Below are positions 24,383 through 35,787 of a DNA stretch of 64,000 nt, piece after piece (positions within the stretch are counted from its first letter, which is position 1; the number at the start of each line of letters is the position of its first letter). The DNA is from Paramyrothecium sp. XJ0827. Its lineage: Eukaryota > Ascomycota > Sordariomycetes > Hypocreales > Stachybotryaceae. The notes beneath the pieces are model-generated. The model saw only the letters and a list, made by a program, of their open reading frames with translations, made no database searches and had not been told where the DNA came from. Both the position numbers and the translations under genes were made by a program. Where the stretch lies: NCBI GenBank assembly GCA_020881915.1, contig JAJFPB010000011.1, positions 62,001 to 126,000 of the forward strand, written 5' to 3'.

Positions 24383-25249
24383 ATGAGTAGGATGATGCGC
24401 ACGGCACTACTTGTCGGGGCTCTCTTCGTGCACAAAGGCCTATGTCAAGACTTAGGACGACTCCCTACGTCAACAACGACCACTACCATCCCGTGGGTCG
24501 GATCATCTGTCGCTTCCACCACTCTTAAGCCATGCACAGGCCCTGTTACCGTCGTTATCCAAACACCCCTTCCAGTTCCAACTTGCCCTCCTCCCGTCCA
24601 ACCTACTCCATGTGGAGTCCTGCCTGGCTGTAAAGCAGATGGACTCAACATAGATTATTACCAGAACCCTGTGGGGGGTTATGGCAGTGGGAGTGTGCCT
24701 TCGTCCTATTACATCACAGAGGGTCTCACACGCCTTGACTACTCCTCAACGAACATCACCTTCTTTCCACAAGACACTGGCCCTGGTGGCCCGGGCGGCT
24801 GGACACGTGAGACCAACGGTGGTATCATTGTCAACGCCAACAACTTCACCTTAGTATATTATGGTTTCTATCGTGCTCCTGTAACGGGGGTGTTCACCAT
24901 CTGCAGCTCTGCAGATAACGAAAACGACATCTTTTTGGGGCGAGGGAGTGCCTTCAGCTGCGACACTGGTGAGCCTTCGCCCAATGCGAAGCCGCTCGTC
25001 GTTAGTAAAGGAGGCTACTTTGTGAACCCTGATAGCTGCGTGGAGGTTTATCTTGTCAAGGGAGCATATTACCCAGTTAGGAATGTCATGGGAAACTATA
25101 ACGGTCCTTCAGCTTTTAACTTTACGATTCGGGCGCCTAATGTTAAGCAGCCGACAAATGATCTTAGCGGAAACGTCTATCCGCTCTCATGCAGATGGTT
25201 TTTCTCGACGGGGTCATCACCACAGGACGTGTTCAGAGATGAAATCTAA
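24383..25249 (+). CDS. Secreted GLEYA-domain (PA14-like) protein
   Basis: A 288-residue intronless protein. Residues 1-21 form a signal peptide ending near GLCQD. A Ser/Thr/Pro-rich linker follows (residues 27-75, with TTTTT and repeated Pro-Cys), then one GLEYA/PA14-type domain (about 85-260). Domain landmarks are GLNIDYYQNPVGG at its start, FTLVYYGFYRAPVTGVFTIC, DNENDIFLGRG and AYYPVRNVMGNYNGPSAFNF. GLEYA domains occur in fungal cell-surface adhesins that bind glycans. There is no GPI-anchor signal at the C-terminus, so a soluble or wall-trapped protein is more likely than a membrane-anchored adhesin. The ATG at 24383 precedes two further in-frame ATGs. The ligand is unknown. Confidence 0.82.
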   Translation: MSRMMRTALLVGALFVHKGLCQDLGRLPTSTTTTTIPWVGSSVASTTLKPCTGPVTVVIQTPLPVPTCPPPVQPTPCGVLPGCKADGLNIDYYQNPVGGYGSGSVPSSYYITEGLTRLDYSSTNITFFPQDTGPGGPGGWTRETNGGIIVNANNFTLVYYGFYRAPVTGVFTICSSADNENDIFLGRGSAFSCDTGEPSPNAKPLVVSKGGYFVNPDSCVEVYLVKGAYYPVRNVMGNYNGPSAFNFTIRAPNVKQPTNDLSGNVYPLSCRWFFSTGSSPQDVFRDEI

Positions 25250-25895
25250 TCCAAGAGGTTATTTGAGGGAGGGGGGGCCCTGGGGGGGGGGTAGGGGGGT
25301 GCAGAGTCCTAGCCCCACAAGCATTAACTGATGCATTTTTTTGGAACTCTATTAGCCTTGAAGAGACTGTCAGTTTATTGAATGGGGTAGATTTTTGGTG
25401 GCTTGAGGGACCAATTGCAAGCTTGATGCCTCCCGGAACCTATCAATTGGTGATGTTACCGAGTCTCCTACGTTAAGGACCATACAACATCATGTCATTG
25501 TATCGATATATTGGATTCCATTTCCGACAGATTTTGTTGTGTTGTTTCCATGGAACGGCTACCTTGTCGGGAATGTGTGGATGTATAAAGCTAGTTGGCC
25601 CGATACAACTCACAATCCTTATGCGACGCGATCTTAACAGCGCTCGGGGTGGCTACAGTGGCCAGAGCTATCGCGAGGCTCTTGTGGAGGGTCTTCTGCC
25701 TCGTGATAATGGCACACAGCGTTTTCAGCAGGATAACTCACGCCTGCACACTGCAATAGCTACTCAAAAGGCGACTACGGAAAGCAAGACGACAACAAAT
25801 GGTCACTCGTCCCGCTGGCCTCATCGGATGAGCCGGTCCCACTTTGAGATCGGATGAAATCGAGTCGCTTACCTTAGACCTCCTCTGGAGCGGCC
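25250..25895. other. Intergenic with G-rich tract
   Basis: A G-rich run (about 25266-25302) lies just downstream of the GLEYA stop codon. No gene is recognised in the remainder. Confidence 0.45.
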
Positions 25896-26502
25896 CAGTG
25901 ATGTTATTGGATTGGATTGGAGCTGGATCCGAGCCCCGATCCAATCCAGTCCAGACGTGGGGACGGGCAGCCTCCAGGATATCCAGAACCGATCCAGTTC
26001 GTATTTTTACCCTTTTGGGACAATCAATGAGCCGCGAATAAGCAGACTTGGAGTAGAACTGTTCTTGTCCTTGGGTTATGACACCACCTAACTACGGAGC
26101 TCATGTTCTCTAGCAACTTGCGGCAGCACCGAAATAGCTGGAGATAGTGGCCATGTTGTAGCTGGTGAGTGAACTGTTCAGACACGTCTGCCACAGTAGA
26201 AGGACTGCTGAAGTCGCGAGCGACGCGTTTGCCTCCATGCTTTTAATAGCGCAGCAATCTGCGCGTGTTGGATGTTAACCCAATAGCGGAACGATAGTTC
26301 GCGCGTCGTGTCGTGGTCTGCGACGGGAGCTACGACGGGAGACTCCGAATGACCACTCAATTAGGTTTAGCCCTTGCCTTATCAGGTTAGACCATTGGAG
26401 CTCCAGGAGCTGGTTGCCAATCAATCCAACCCAAATCCAGTCCAGCCATTTTCCGACAAATCCAATCCAATCCAAATTGCCTCCAATCCAATAACATCAC
26501 TG
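25896..26502. mobile_element. hAT-type MITE with GGATTGG subterminal repeats
   Basis: The ends are inverted copies: CAGTGATGTTATTGGATTGG on the left and its reverse complement on the right (ending ATAACATCACTG). Multiple GGATTGGATT units lie just inside both ends. The 607-bp interior has no transposase, so it would need one supplied from elsewhere. The flanking 8-mers (GAGCGGCC and CCGTACAA) do not match. Confidence 0.72.
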
Positions 26503-26554
26503 CCGTACAATACGCTTCCGGGTTACAAAACCAGTCCAGGATCTTTGTAGTCTT

Positions 26555-27215
26555 AGATGTGGCCTAGAGCTAGCAAAGGCTCGGTTTCAGGCATTCTACG
26601 GGTTCTTGTCACCCAGACTTGAGCACTACTGCAATCACAGGCAATGCAGGCTGAGGCAGTGCTTCAAGTGCCACAAATACGGCCACATAGGAACCCAGTG
26701 CAAGGCTAGCGTAGCATGTGGCTATTGCGCTCAACCCCATCCCACTAAGGAATGCCCGGCGAAGAATGACAGAAACGCTCCCCGGAAATGTGCAGCCTGC
26801 CAGGACAACCACGAAGCATGGAGCCCTTCGTGCCCGGTTAGGAAGCAAGAATTATCGAAGATCAAGACCGCATACAATCTTCGACCCGCTATCACCCCGT
26901 CCGACCCGGATACCCCCGCCGGCAAGGCTTCAAGGCCAGCCCGCACTGAGGATCGTTACATTGAATGACACCTTCCCAACGACCGGACCGAAGCAGGTCG
27001 CCGAATAAACGAGGCCAGAAGAGATCGAACCCTCACAACAGTCGAAACGACCAAGAGAACGTGGGAAACGAAATCGTCGTCCTTTCTGACGATCACCAAG
27101 ATGGCAACCAAAGACCCAGAAGGACCATTGACCCGACGAGAAGAGCACTCGAAGCGCTAGATACGAACTCGCAGACGAACTACAATGGCTATACCATGGA
27201 TACCACAGAAGGATC
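26555..27215 (+). pseudogene. LINE (Tad-like) ORF1 remnant with zinc knuckles
   Basis: The segment at 26606-26968 holds three successive cysteine motifs: CFKCHKYGHIGTQC, CGYCAQPHPTKEC and CAACQDNHEAWSPSC. This is the gag-like C-terminal signature of ORF1 in fungal Tad-clade LINEs. The upstream part of ORF1 is missing, replaced within about 50 bp by the MITE edge. No long frame links it to a start codon. Confidence 0.72.
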
Positions 27216-27401
27216 ATGAGTCGATCCAATCAACTATTGATACTACAATACAACGTACGAAAATCGAAAGACACCGTAATGGCTTCCCTCCTACGGGATC
27301 AACAGATTGAGAAGTACGACATATTAACGATCCAGGAACCGTGGCGCAACCCTTTTCAGAACACAACACATCACCCTGAATCGTCACACCTTTCTATCTA
27401 A
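27216..27401 (+). pseudogene. LINE ORF2 start: endonuclease N-terminus only
   Basis: The first 60 residues match the beginning of an apurinic-type endonuclease domain of a LINE ORF2 (LLILQYNVRKSKDTVMASLL, YDILTIQEPWRNPF). The sequence stops at about 27400. Reverse transcriptase is completely absent, so the element lost its 3' part, the opposite of the usual 5' truncation of LINEs. Confidence 0.75.
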
Positions 27402-27416
27402 CATTGGGTGTTATTA

Positions 27417-28202
27417 TTATCTCGCTCGAACAATCTTGACGTGCTGCTCATAAAATTGTAGCATCTAAGCAGAGTTAGCGTGGAGAATAATGGCGCCGAA
27501 GAAAATATACTACCTTCTGCGGACACTTCTTATAGATAATCTGCGTGTTATGTTTGGTCTTCTGACCGTTCCTCCAGATAAGATAAACGACCAGCTTTCC
27601 GTCGCTATCCTCCTCACAAGCGTCAATAGTCTCGACCTCATCCTCCCATGACCCTAAAGGTGGACTCCACTGTTTCCTTGCTGTAACCTCAGTCCGTTGC
27701 AGTCGCGTGGGCATCACGCTTGAGGTGCCATCTGTCGTTCGCCTTCGATTTTTCGTCTTGGCTACTCTGTTTGAAGCCTTGAAAATCTTGTCCTTCCCAC
27801 CTATTCTATTATAATACTCGTCAAGTATCTCCTCGCCCGACACCCTTACAAAAGGGCAAATGTTAGATAAACGAATTATAAAGCTGAGACGCATGGTACA
27901 TACTTAAGATTATCCTCAGGTTCCCAAGTCAAGTCTTTCTTACTTTCAAAACCCTCCCACTTGACTAGAAACTTAGGGTGCCCCTAAAAATGTTAGCCAT
28001 AGTTGCGGCTGGGCTTTACACAACGCCTTACATCTTTGCTAATGGCGTGGTTCTTGATGCTCTCTACTATGAAACTAAGATTGGTGAGTACTATACGAGC
28101 TTCATGGCGAAAACTAACTTACATATTGTCTTCGACGTAGCTAACACTTTTTTTCACCTGTCTTGTCCGTAGTGGCCTTTCTTGAGGCTTTGATTTCGTC
28201 AT
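27417..28202 (-). CDS. HP1-like chromodomain and chromoshadow protein
   Basis: A complete five-exon gene: 28202-28123, 28074-28032, 27983-27904, 27844-27514 and 27464-27417, encoding 193 residues. All four introns (48, 48, 59 and 49 nt) are GT-AG and every junction keeps frame. The chromodomain covers about residues 27-68 ([10 protein letters not shown], then [20 protein letters not shown]). Its methyl-lysine cage positions are F28, W50 and F53, conservative for the usual Tyr/Trp/Tyr. The hinge (about 85-125) is basic with RRR. The chromoshadow domain covers about 127-190 ([52 protein letters not shown]). Such proteins bind H3K9-methylated chromatin and dimerise through the shadow domain to maintain heterochromatin. 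It is shorter than typical fungal HP1. It lies about 15 bp from a LINE breakpoint and 260 bp from Helitron-type repeats. Whether it is the main HP1 or a paralogue cannot be told here. Confidence 0.9.
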
Positions 28203-28464
28203 TGTCGACAGCCAAGTGGACTAGGTGACATCAAGCTGGCTTCGTTGTGTGTCGCGATTAGCGCAATTGCTATTCTCTTCATGCGATTTATACAAGCAGT
28301 TGAAGGAGGGTAAATGGTGGATGCACGACGCTGGGGACGCTAGGTCAAGAAGAAAACATAGACAGTAACACCGTTGCTCAGGGAACCACACTATGGATTA
28401 GCTCTCACAGCCACACCAACCACCGAAGACCCCGCGAGCCCCGCCAACAGGCCGACCCTGGCTA
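28203..28464. other. Upstream region of HP1-like gene
   Basis: Presumed promoter of the HP1-like gene (262 bp) up to the first Helitron-type repeat. No motif stands out. Confidence 0.4.
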
Positions 28465-28680
28465 TGCCTTGAAGGAACGACAGTGACTGAAAGGTTCTTC
28501 CTTCCGCGCCCTTCTTCCATCACCCCCGGAACGCACAGCTCCCTAGACGATCTGTGCTTTTTCTGCGCCACTCTGTTGAAACAAATCGAAACAAAATATT
28601 CACTGGCCACAATCGAAGAGCCACCCGGCACCTTCGTTCCGGAAAGGCGATGGCGGCCCCGCAGGGGCCGGTCTCCTGTT
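28465..28680 (+). mobile_element. Short non-autonomous Helitron-like element
   Basis: It begins TGCCTTGAAGGAACGACAG and ends with a GC hairpin (GGCCCC-GCA-GGGGCC, 28655-28669) followed by GGTCTCCTGTTTT, a Helitron-like 3' end. The first 160 bp recur at 36151-36311, and the first 45 bp recur at 28682. The 3' end is an inverted copy of the end of Helitron A at 28799-28848. The call rests on these shared ends only. Confidence 0.5.
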
Positions 28681-28971
28681 TTGCCTTGAAGGAACGACAG
28701 TGACTGAAAGGTTCTTCCTTCCGCGCCCTCCCTCCTACCTAAATAGGAAAGAGCTCGCACCATATAGCGCCCTGTTCTTTCTCAGCCTCGTTTGAAACGA
28801 AACAGGAGACCGGTCCCTACGGGCCCGCCATCGCCTTTCCGGAACGAAGAACCTCATGAGGTGCTATACGGACCTGTAAGTCTATTGTCTAGTGTGTTGG
28901 GCTAAGGGTGACTTGGGAGAGGTCAGTTTCCTCTATTTTAGTTAGTTACCTTCTAGCTCGTTGCTAGTCCC

Positions 28972-31900
28972 TTAGTTGCCTGCAGCTATATAAGACCCTT
29001 TAAGGAAGACAAGCATCGAACTTTCGGATAGTATGTCCGTCTCGTTTCTGCAGCCAGATGCTCGAGCCTCTGCATAGCAGCAACCATGATCGGGATCCAG
29101 TTTGTTGCCGATAAAGTCCTGCTGTCGTATAGCGCTAAGAAGCCTGATGCCTTCTAATGTCCTACACCTGGATAGCTGTACATGGAGGCTGGTGAAGTCG
29201 CATTTGGAAGCTTGGCCATTAATCACACGGTTTCCGCGCAGCTCAAGGAGCACTTCCATAAATGTCTTGCCTTGGGCCTTATAGTCAGTGAGCACAAAGG
29301 CCGGCACAACTGGCAACCCCCGGCGTGTACATCTTGCCGTCAAGAATTTGAACTGGGAGCTGGTAGGGTCGAGGATCTGTGAGATCGGTCGGATGAGTAC
29401 TGTTCCGGCTGGCAGCGTTGGAACTGACAAATGCTCTGTCTCTGTCGATTTGAGCAGGATGCCGAGCGGTGGGCCAAAGTGGATGGTGACATCGTCTGTA
29501 AGACAATACCCTGGATAGTGCGGATCGAGGATGACGTCTGCGGCGGTAAATTCTGCCCCGTTGACGACCTTCAAACCTGTGTAAATATTCTTGTTCACTA
29601 CTACTGGCATTCCCTGGGCGTAAAATAAGACTCCAGGGACCTTGCAGTTAGAATTGTCACCTTGTTCGATGGTCTTCGCGATCTCGTCTTGAGATAGCGC
29701 GCCACGTCGCCAAGTGTGGGTCGAGATGAAGATAGAAATGTGCCTCTTGTTGAAGCGTGCCCAGTCTACGACGGCCTCCATGTTGAGACTCCACCGGTTA
29801 CGGTTAAGCGGTGTTATGGCTCGTAAACCGTCACGGAAGGTGATTTGAGAGCGGTCCACTAGCTTTGTGTTGAGCAGGTCAAGATCTTGCTGTGTCTGAG
29901 CGCCGGCCCGTACTCTTTCTAAAAGCGCAAGGAGCTGGGGATCGTCTCGAGCCCGGACCTGCTCTTTGAGAAGCACGACGGTCTTAAACATTAACCACAG
30001 GCTGTAGCCGCGGTGGTGGGTAATAGTTGAAGGCCATACGGTAGCCAAGGCGGGGTTCCCAATCTTGTTCACGAGGAGGCTTGTCTCTCGCACCGGGGCG
30101 AACTGGTAGAAATCTCCCATCAAGAGGACGACCGGGATGCCGCCAAATGGCTTGTCCGGGCAGTCTCGGAGCGACTGAAGGTGGCAACTGATGTCGTACA
30201 GCGTGGCTCCGCCGAGCATGCTGACCTCGTCGATCACGAGGACCAGCTTCTGCTTCCACGTCCATTTCTTCGCCTCCGAGAACAGTGGAAGCCGTTGGCT
30301 AGAAGAGCGGCGTGCGTCTAGGCCGCAGGCCGAGTGGACTGAGGTTCCGCCGATCTGGGCGGCCGCGCTGCCTGATGTTCCAGTGACCTGGAGAAGGTGC
30401 GACTGTCCTCTGGCTGTAAACGCGTGCCTCAAGGCGTCGATGATTCTGGATTTTCCCGTCCCGCCGTCCCGCCTGGGCCGCCGGCATATTGAAGATGTTG
30501 GCCGGCCGAGTCGGGATCGGCAGTGTATTTGTCCAAGAATCTGCACACAAGCTGTAGAGCTACATTCTGCAGCTCATTGAGCGTGTACTGGGTGGCGGCG
30601 AGACGGCCTAGTTCCGTAAATCCTGCAGCAGGATCGACATCAACAAGTATCCGAGGGCCCCGCATAGCTGGGTCCGGACCTCGAAGCAGAATAGGAACAT
30701 CTGCTTCGTAGTGACGAGCAAGCATGTCGTCCACGTCGGCGTTACCTGTTGGGTGTTCGGCGCCAAGACTGGTCGCCATCTCATCAAGCATTCGGAGGTG
30801 TAGCATTTCCTGGGCCTTTGCCACGGCCTGAATATCTTCTCTCAAGAAGGTGGGGTATTGATATAGGGCACTATTCTGGTTGCGGCGGATTTGTTGATAG
30901 AAGTCGTCATGGCGTTGAATAAACGGTTGAACTTCCTCGACTATGTTGTCCTGGCACAAATCTCTGATGAGGCTCCGTAAGACTGGGGAGCCCTTTGTAG
31001 CGTCCGAATCTCGAACTGCGTTTCGGAGAGTTTGAAGCACGGCCGCATAGCTTTGGCGATGTTCAGCTAATGTTGCAGGTTCTTCGCTGTAGTCGCCTTC
31101 GTCCATGGGAAACTCTACGTCCACGGTGTCGTCTCCTTCCGACCGGCTTGCCCAAAGCTGTGCATCTTTGCGTGCGTCCTCAGCCGACTTAGTAAGAAGG
31201 GAAATGTTTGAGACGTGGTGTTTGAGACGGGGCCGGAGAGAAGTCTCATGGCCCGACCAAATATCGGTGATGTCGCCGTCTGCTCTGGATACGAAGTCTT
31301 CCCAAGGCACGAATAAGGCCAGATGAAGGACAGAGTTGCTGCGAAAGGTCAGTGAGCTAGCTGGGACTGAACCGGGGACATTGGCCATACCGCCCGAAAT
31401 ACACTGAATGCTCGTCCATATGGTCGCTACTGATATATCCCTGAAAGATCGGCACGGCGTATTCGTGAGGCCGACGAAGCTTCTGAGTCCAGTTGTGATA
31501 TTCCTCAGATGGCCCCTCGAGAGCTATGTGAGTGCCATCCTCATCTTGAGTACCACGACGCACCAGGTTGATCATGGACATGTAATCGTAGAGGCAAACA
31601 TCCCTTAGCGCCGGCCCTCTATAGGCATAGGCATCCAAGTATAGCAGTGTCCGCCCGCCTTCCCTGAGTTGTACCGTCTCATCAGGCTCCTCTGCATCTG
31701 TCTGTACGCCAGCCTGACAACGAAGGTGTGCCCATCGCCGGAAGATTGCCAAGTAGAGCGCCGTGAGGTTAATGAAGGACCAGTGCGGCACATTGGTAAA
31801 GTCCGTGTGATAGCCGAGCAAGTGGTAGCAGACCTCCACGGCCGAGAGCTGTCTCTCGGAAAAAATCCGGTTTGCCACCCTCATCAGGAATTGACGGCTC

Positions 31901-32259
31901 TTGTTTAATACCTCTGGCCGCTGACCGTCATGAGTGACGGTATCCAAAGCCTGAAGCCTTGGCACAGCGGCCAGGGGCTCACGGAGCTGCTCGAGCACCT
32001 GAGCCGCATGGGCAAGGCGCTTCCACATTGGCGTGTCCAGCTTGGTGGCGTAGTTTGTGATGTAATAGACCATGGCCAAACCTTTTGTCCTCGTCAAGAT
32101 CATCGAGATATCGTGGTTGTGGCGGAGGCCGACCGCCATTGCCTTGTTGTAGCGGTTTACTAGAGGGTGGTTCCGACGAATCTTTAACAGGCCGTCATCT
32201 GTGAACCCAGTTTCTTCAACGGTCTTCCAAGGAGCTTCCAAGGAGCTTGGAAACGACAA
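28972..32259 (-). pseudogene. Helitron A RepHel, C-terminal half with PIF1 helicase
   Basis: After the Rep part, the frame reads a Helitron linker (IRRNHPLVNRYNKAM ... NSVLHLALFVPWEDF) and then a PIF1-type helicase: Walker A GGPGGTGKS, Walker B LVIDEVSMLGG, GDFYQFAPV, VLTDYKAQGKTF and LHVQLSRCRTLEGI, ending at 28972. Two tandem duplications break the frame: an 8-bp repeat (30456-30471) inside the Walker A codons and an 11-bp repeat (32227-32248) near the Rep end. A further join at about 31375 may be a very short intron or a lesion. All three also occur in copy B. From 30429 down to 28972 the helicase reading frame is continuous. Confidence 0.85.
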
Positions 32260-34708
32260 GCTGTCCGATTGTATCCGTCTTTGCCCTGTTCATTACGTCC
32301 TTTTAGGGAGTACTTGATGCAGCTGTATGTGTGTGAATGGACTTGACAACAGTACGCAATGTAGTTGGACTCCTTGTTGAAGGCTGCCGTAAGAGCCTCG
32401 GTGCTGCTCATTATCTCATCAACAGGATCGATTGGTTTTCTCTCTCGCCTGACAGCCTGTCCATCGTCCTCATCTAGGCATTCATGAAAGACCGAGTCTA
32501 GATACCGAATCACTTGGGCACGATATTCTTCTGCTTGGGGGTTGGCCATGTCATCAATTAGGGAGGGCAACTGCAAGTTCCGTCTAACCAGAGGAGTCCG
32601 TGCAAGTGCAGGCTGCCTCGGTCATTCGTTTCGACCGTTGCGTAGTAGTGGCTAATCTTCCCGAATATTGACTCTTGGCCAGCTCTGACGTACTTTTCGA
32701 AGAACAACGAGATCTCCCGGTGAAAGAAGATGGCCGAGCTTACGGGATCCATAGTACTGAGGGCGATCCTATCGTACCTACCCCTAAGATCGGCCAAGAG
32801 GTCCTTTGCAGCATCGTATTCGTGAAGCCTATGAATAGAGAGCTTCATCTTTACCGGGTTATTGATATCATTTGGATTGATGGTAAACCAGATGGCCGGC
32901 GTGCTTGTCCAAACGGTGAGCGCCTGTATCTTCCTGCGCATGAGGAGCCGGCTCTCGTTTGAGAGAGGCTGCGCATGGCCAAATATGGATAGCTCGCGAA
33001 GGAGAAACGATATGTCGGGGTCAGTTGTGGCCCTCGTCTCTCGCATCTCGTCCTCGGCATTTTTGAGACGCTCCGCGGTCAGTCCCTCATAGACCCGTTC
33101 GAGTCTCCCGAAAGACCCCTTGTTAAGCGAACCATGCTGATGCGGCGGTTCGACGATCGGAGGAGGATGTTAAAGACCAAGCAACAAAATACGGGATGGG
33201 TTGCGAATCGGCCGCCATGCCGCTGCAGCACATATCTAGCCCAGTAACTGAGCGAGTGGTTTGGTTGAGGCACGGCGGGCTCCGAAGAGGGTTGTTCATT
33301 AACCTCTGGTGCTTCCAGCGCCTTTGGACCGCCGCTGCCCCACGGGAAAAGCTTGGGAAATGTCCGCGGGAAGAATTCCGAATGCAGGCTATCCGCAAAC
33401 TCTCTCACCGCGCTCCACCCGGACGAACGGCTGTTCTCCTGCTGTTTGGACGTTCATAGCGTAAGGCTCAGCTTCATCCACGTTTTGAGTCCGACTTGTC
33501 CGGATAGCGTCGGATAAGAAGGAGAGTTTATCGGCCTCGACGAAAGCGGCCGGCCCGTCGAGGGGAAACATGCCAGACGACGATGTCTCATAAGCGGTAT
33601 CACCCACACCATCGGCATTCTCCGGACTGGTCATGAAAATCTCAGGATCCGGGAAACTTCAGGCGATTGATGGTGTTGTTCCATTCGTAGAGTGTGCCTT
33701 CCGTAGATATGTGATCATTGCTATTATCGTCACCGGCCGAGGTAAGGAGTTCTTCCATACTGGTGAACGTGTTTTCTTCCACGCCCCGATCGGTTTCTGG
33801 GACGATATGGTCTGTCTGTGTCTTTTCCACAACTGACGGCTCCTCCCTCTGCATACTGTCCATAATAAGCGTGGGTACGTTAGAACCGTCTTCGTAGTTC
33901 CAGCTATTTATCTCGTTATGGTCGATGGCTATATGTTCGTAGAGCTGGTTGTTTCGTTGGAGCCACGACAGGGCCGCCTTCACACGCGACTTGCGGACCT
34001 GAAGGAGATTTCCGACATCTGCAGTGCTAGGCTTGCTCGAGCGGCTCCACGACACGTGAATGTTCTCCATAGCCTGCAGCAGGGGGTGAGGGAGAACTGT
34101 GGCAACGAGGTCCTCCACCTTGTTAGGAAAGACAACAATGTGGCCTTTGACGTGCTTCCTGTAGCTGAGACCCGACGGTGTCTTGTTATCAACAGTAAAC
34201 TTCGTAATGTATCCAAATGGGGTGTGGAGAGCAATCAGCCTCTCCTCAACCGAGAGAGGCCGTCGAGCTCCTCGGGATACCGATGCTCGCACCCAATATA
34301 CATGTTATTGACCAAGCAGGCCTTTGGCAGTTTTCCTTTTTCCAGACTAGTGCGGCATTCGCGGCACATATCGGCCGCAGCATCATCGTCTGTCGGAAAG
34401 CACTGCTCGCATTCCCGGAGCGCTTTCATGGTCTGCAACAATGGTGGTGTCAGGTGTCTCCACCGAATTCTCATAAGCTCAGAGGGCGAATGCTTTCTAT
34501 AGCAAACAACGCAATGCGAGATTGGCATTGTCCTTTCGTCTGTGAACCTATGGTAGAAGGATTTCGCAGTCTCTACCTGGAGGGTAAGCGGGATTTCCTT
34601 GCAGTAGGACCTTGATACCGATGCTTCCTTTTTGCTGCGGAACCAAGACTCGCGGTCTTTCAGAATAGAGTTGATGGACTGCTGCTGAAGTTGGACGGTA
34701 TCGTGCAC
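32184..34708 (-). pseudogene. Helitron A N-terminal domain and Rep (HUH) region
   Basis: The first part resembles the conserved domain found upstream of Rep in fungal Helitrons (LPKACLVNNMYIGCEHRYPEE; YRKHVKGHIVVFPN; FPRTFPKLFPWGSGG). Rep follows, with the HUH nuclease signature (TVETNDRGSLHLHGLLWLDG) and the downstream His/Cys block (CCQVHSHTYSCIKYSLKG). Frame breaks: a lost C near 34243, a two-base change near 33405, a lost A near 33120 shared with copy B, and a lost G near 32573 directly after the HUH motif. It cannot encode an intact Rep as written. Confidence 0.82.
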
Positions 34709-34718
34709 TGGCCATGGT

Positions 34719-35595
34719 CTATTTGATGGGGGCCTGGTATTGTTGGCGGCGGAGTGGGAAGCCCTTTTGGTTGTTGATCCCTGGGGCGCTTCCGGGAGGC
34801 GCTGTGCGTGGGACTGCCGTTCTGGACAGAGAAGAGGATTGCTTCTTCGTACGGTCTCCAGGAGGCGAATTTTGTTGAATGGCTGCCTGCTCGGAGATAG
34901 CTTGTATATATGTTCGTGATAGTTCTGCAGCTCCTGCTGCTCGTCTCCTTACGGCCCTTGCTTGTAAAACTTCCTCCATATGCTGCTGTGTGATGGCCGC
35001 GATAGTGCGGTTAAGTTCACGTTCTGTCACTTTGAAGGTAACTTGCCGAGGTACTGTTTGTGCCCGGTAGGCTCGATCTTCGGCGCGGCGGCGTTGGACA
35101 TCATGCAACATACGGCGAGCCGTGTTAGATTGAGACTCGGGTGGATCTTCTCGTGGAAGGATGGCTTCAGGAGATACTACTGAACCAGTGATAGTAGAGC
35201 TAGATAACTTATGACTCAAATCTTTAGCGACCTTATTCTTCGGGGTATCGGCGGTCTAGATAGTCCAATGTTTGGCAGATTTTATTAAACAGAACTCTTA
35301 CCGGCTGTATTCGGGACCGGGTAAGAGCCTGTTGAGATCCGTGTCTTCGAGCAGTGCGTGCTTTGGTATATCGACGATCTAGATCTTGAATTGTACGTCG
35401 AATCTCGCTAAGCGGGACTCGGACCGGCTCTTTACGACGCTGGTCAGCTGTCTTCTCTGCGAGAGAGCTTTGAGCTGCTAATTGGGATGACTCCGACCTC
35501 GCTCCGGCTCTGTTTCGAGTTCGTTGTCGATCGAGATCCTCCATCGTGCGCCGGATCTCATCCATCGGCACTCTGACGGGTTCCTGGCGTGGCAT
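34719..35595 (-). pseudogene. Helitron A N-terminal ORFs with triple repeat
   Basis: Two frames, 35595-35233 (120 residues) and 35219-34719 (166 residues), separated by stops that copy B also has. The first contains three tandem units of about 38 residues built on (E/Q)PVRVP-x2-EIRRT-x2-DLDRR. The second is basic and Gln-rich with coiled-coil character (ERELNRTIAAITQQHMEEVL). No database family is recognised. Position upstream of Rep suggests a Helitron accessory or N-terminal extension. Confidence 0.55.
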
Positions 35596-35738
35596 GGTGC
35601 AATTGGAAGGTGCTGCTGTACGTGATAGAATGGAAGAAAAGAGAAAAGAAATAAATAGACGTTGACTGTGTAAGAGGGGTAGGGAATAAGAAACGGTATA
35701 ATGTGACGATCCGTCACTACTCTACGAATGACCGTGTC

Positions 35739-35761
35739 CACTCGCTCACCGTGAGCGAGTG
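35739..35761. repeat. Hairpin, 10-bp stem with 3-nt loop
   Basis: CACTCGCTCA-CCG-TGAGCGAGTG forms a perfect stem. It lies in the part of Helitron A upstream sequence that copy B lacks. Confidence 0.7.
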
Positions 35762-35787
35762 AGCGGTTACATCGTAGTATTGCTATC

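Noticed and set aside
25262..25310. G-rich tract as a possible quadruplex regulatory element
   Set aside because: It lies just after the GLEYA stop codon and is interrupted; nothing besides base composition supports a role.
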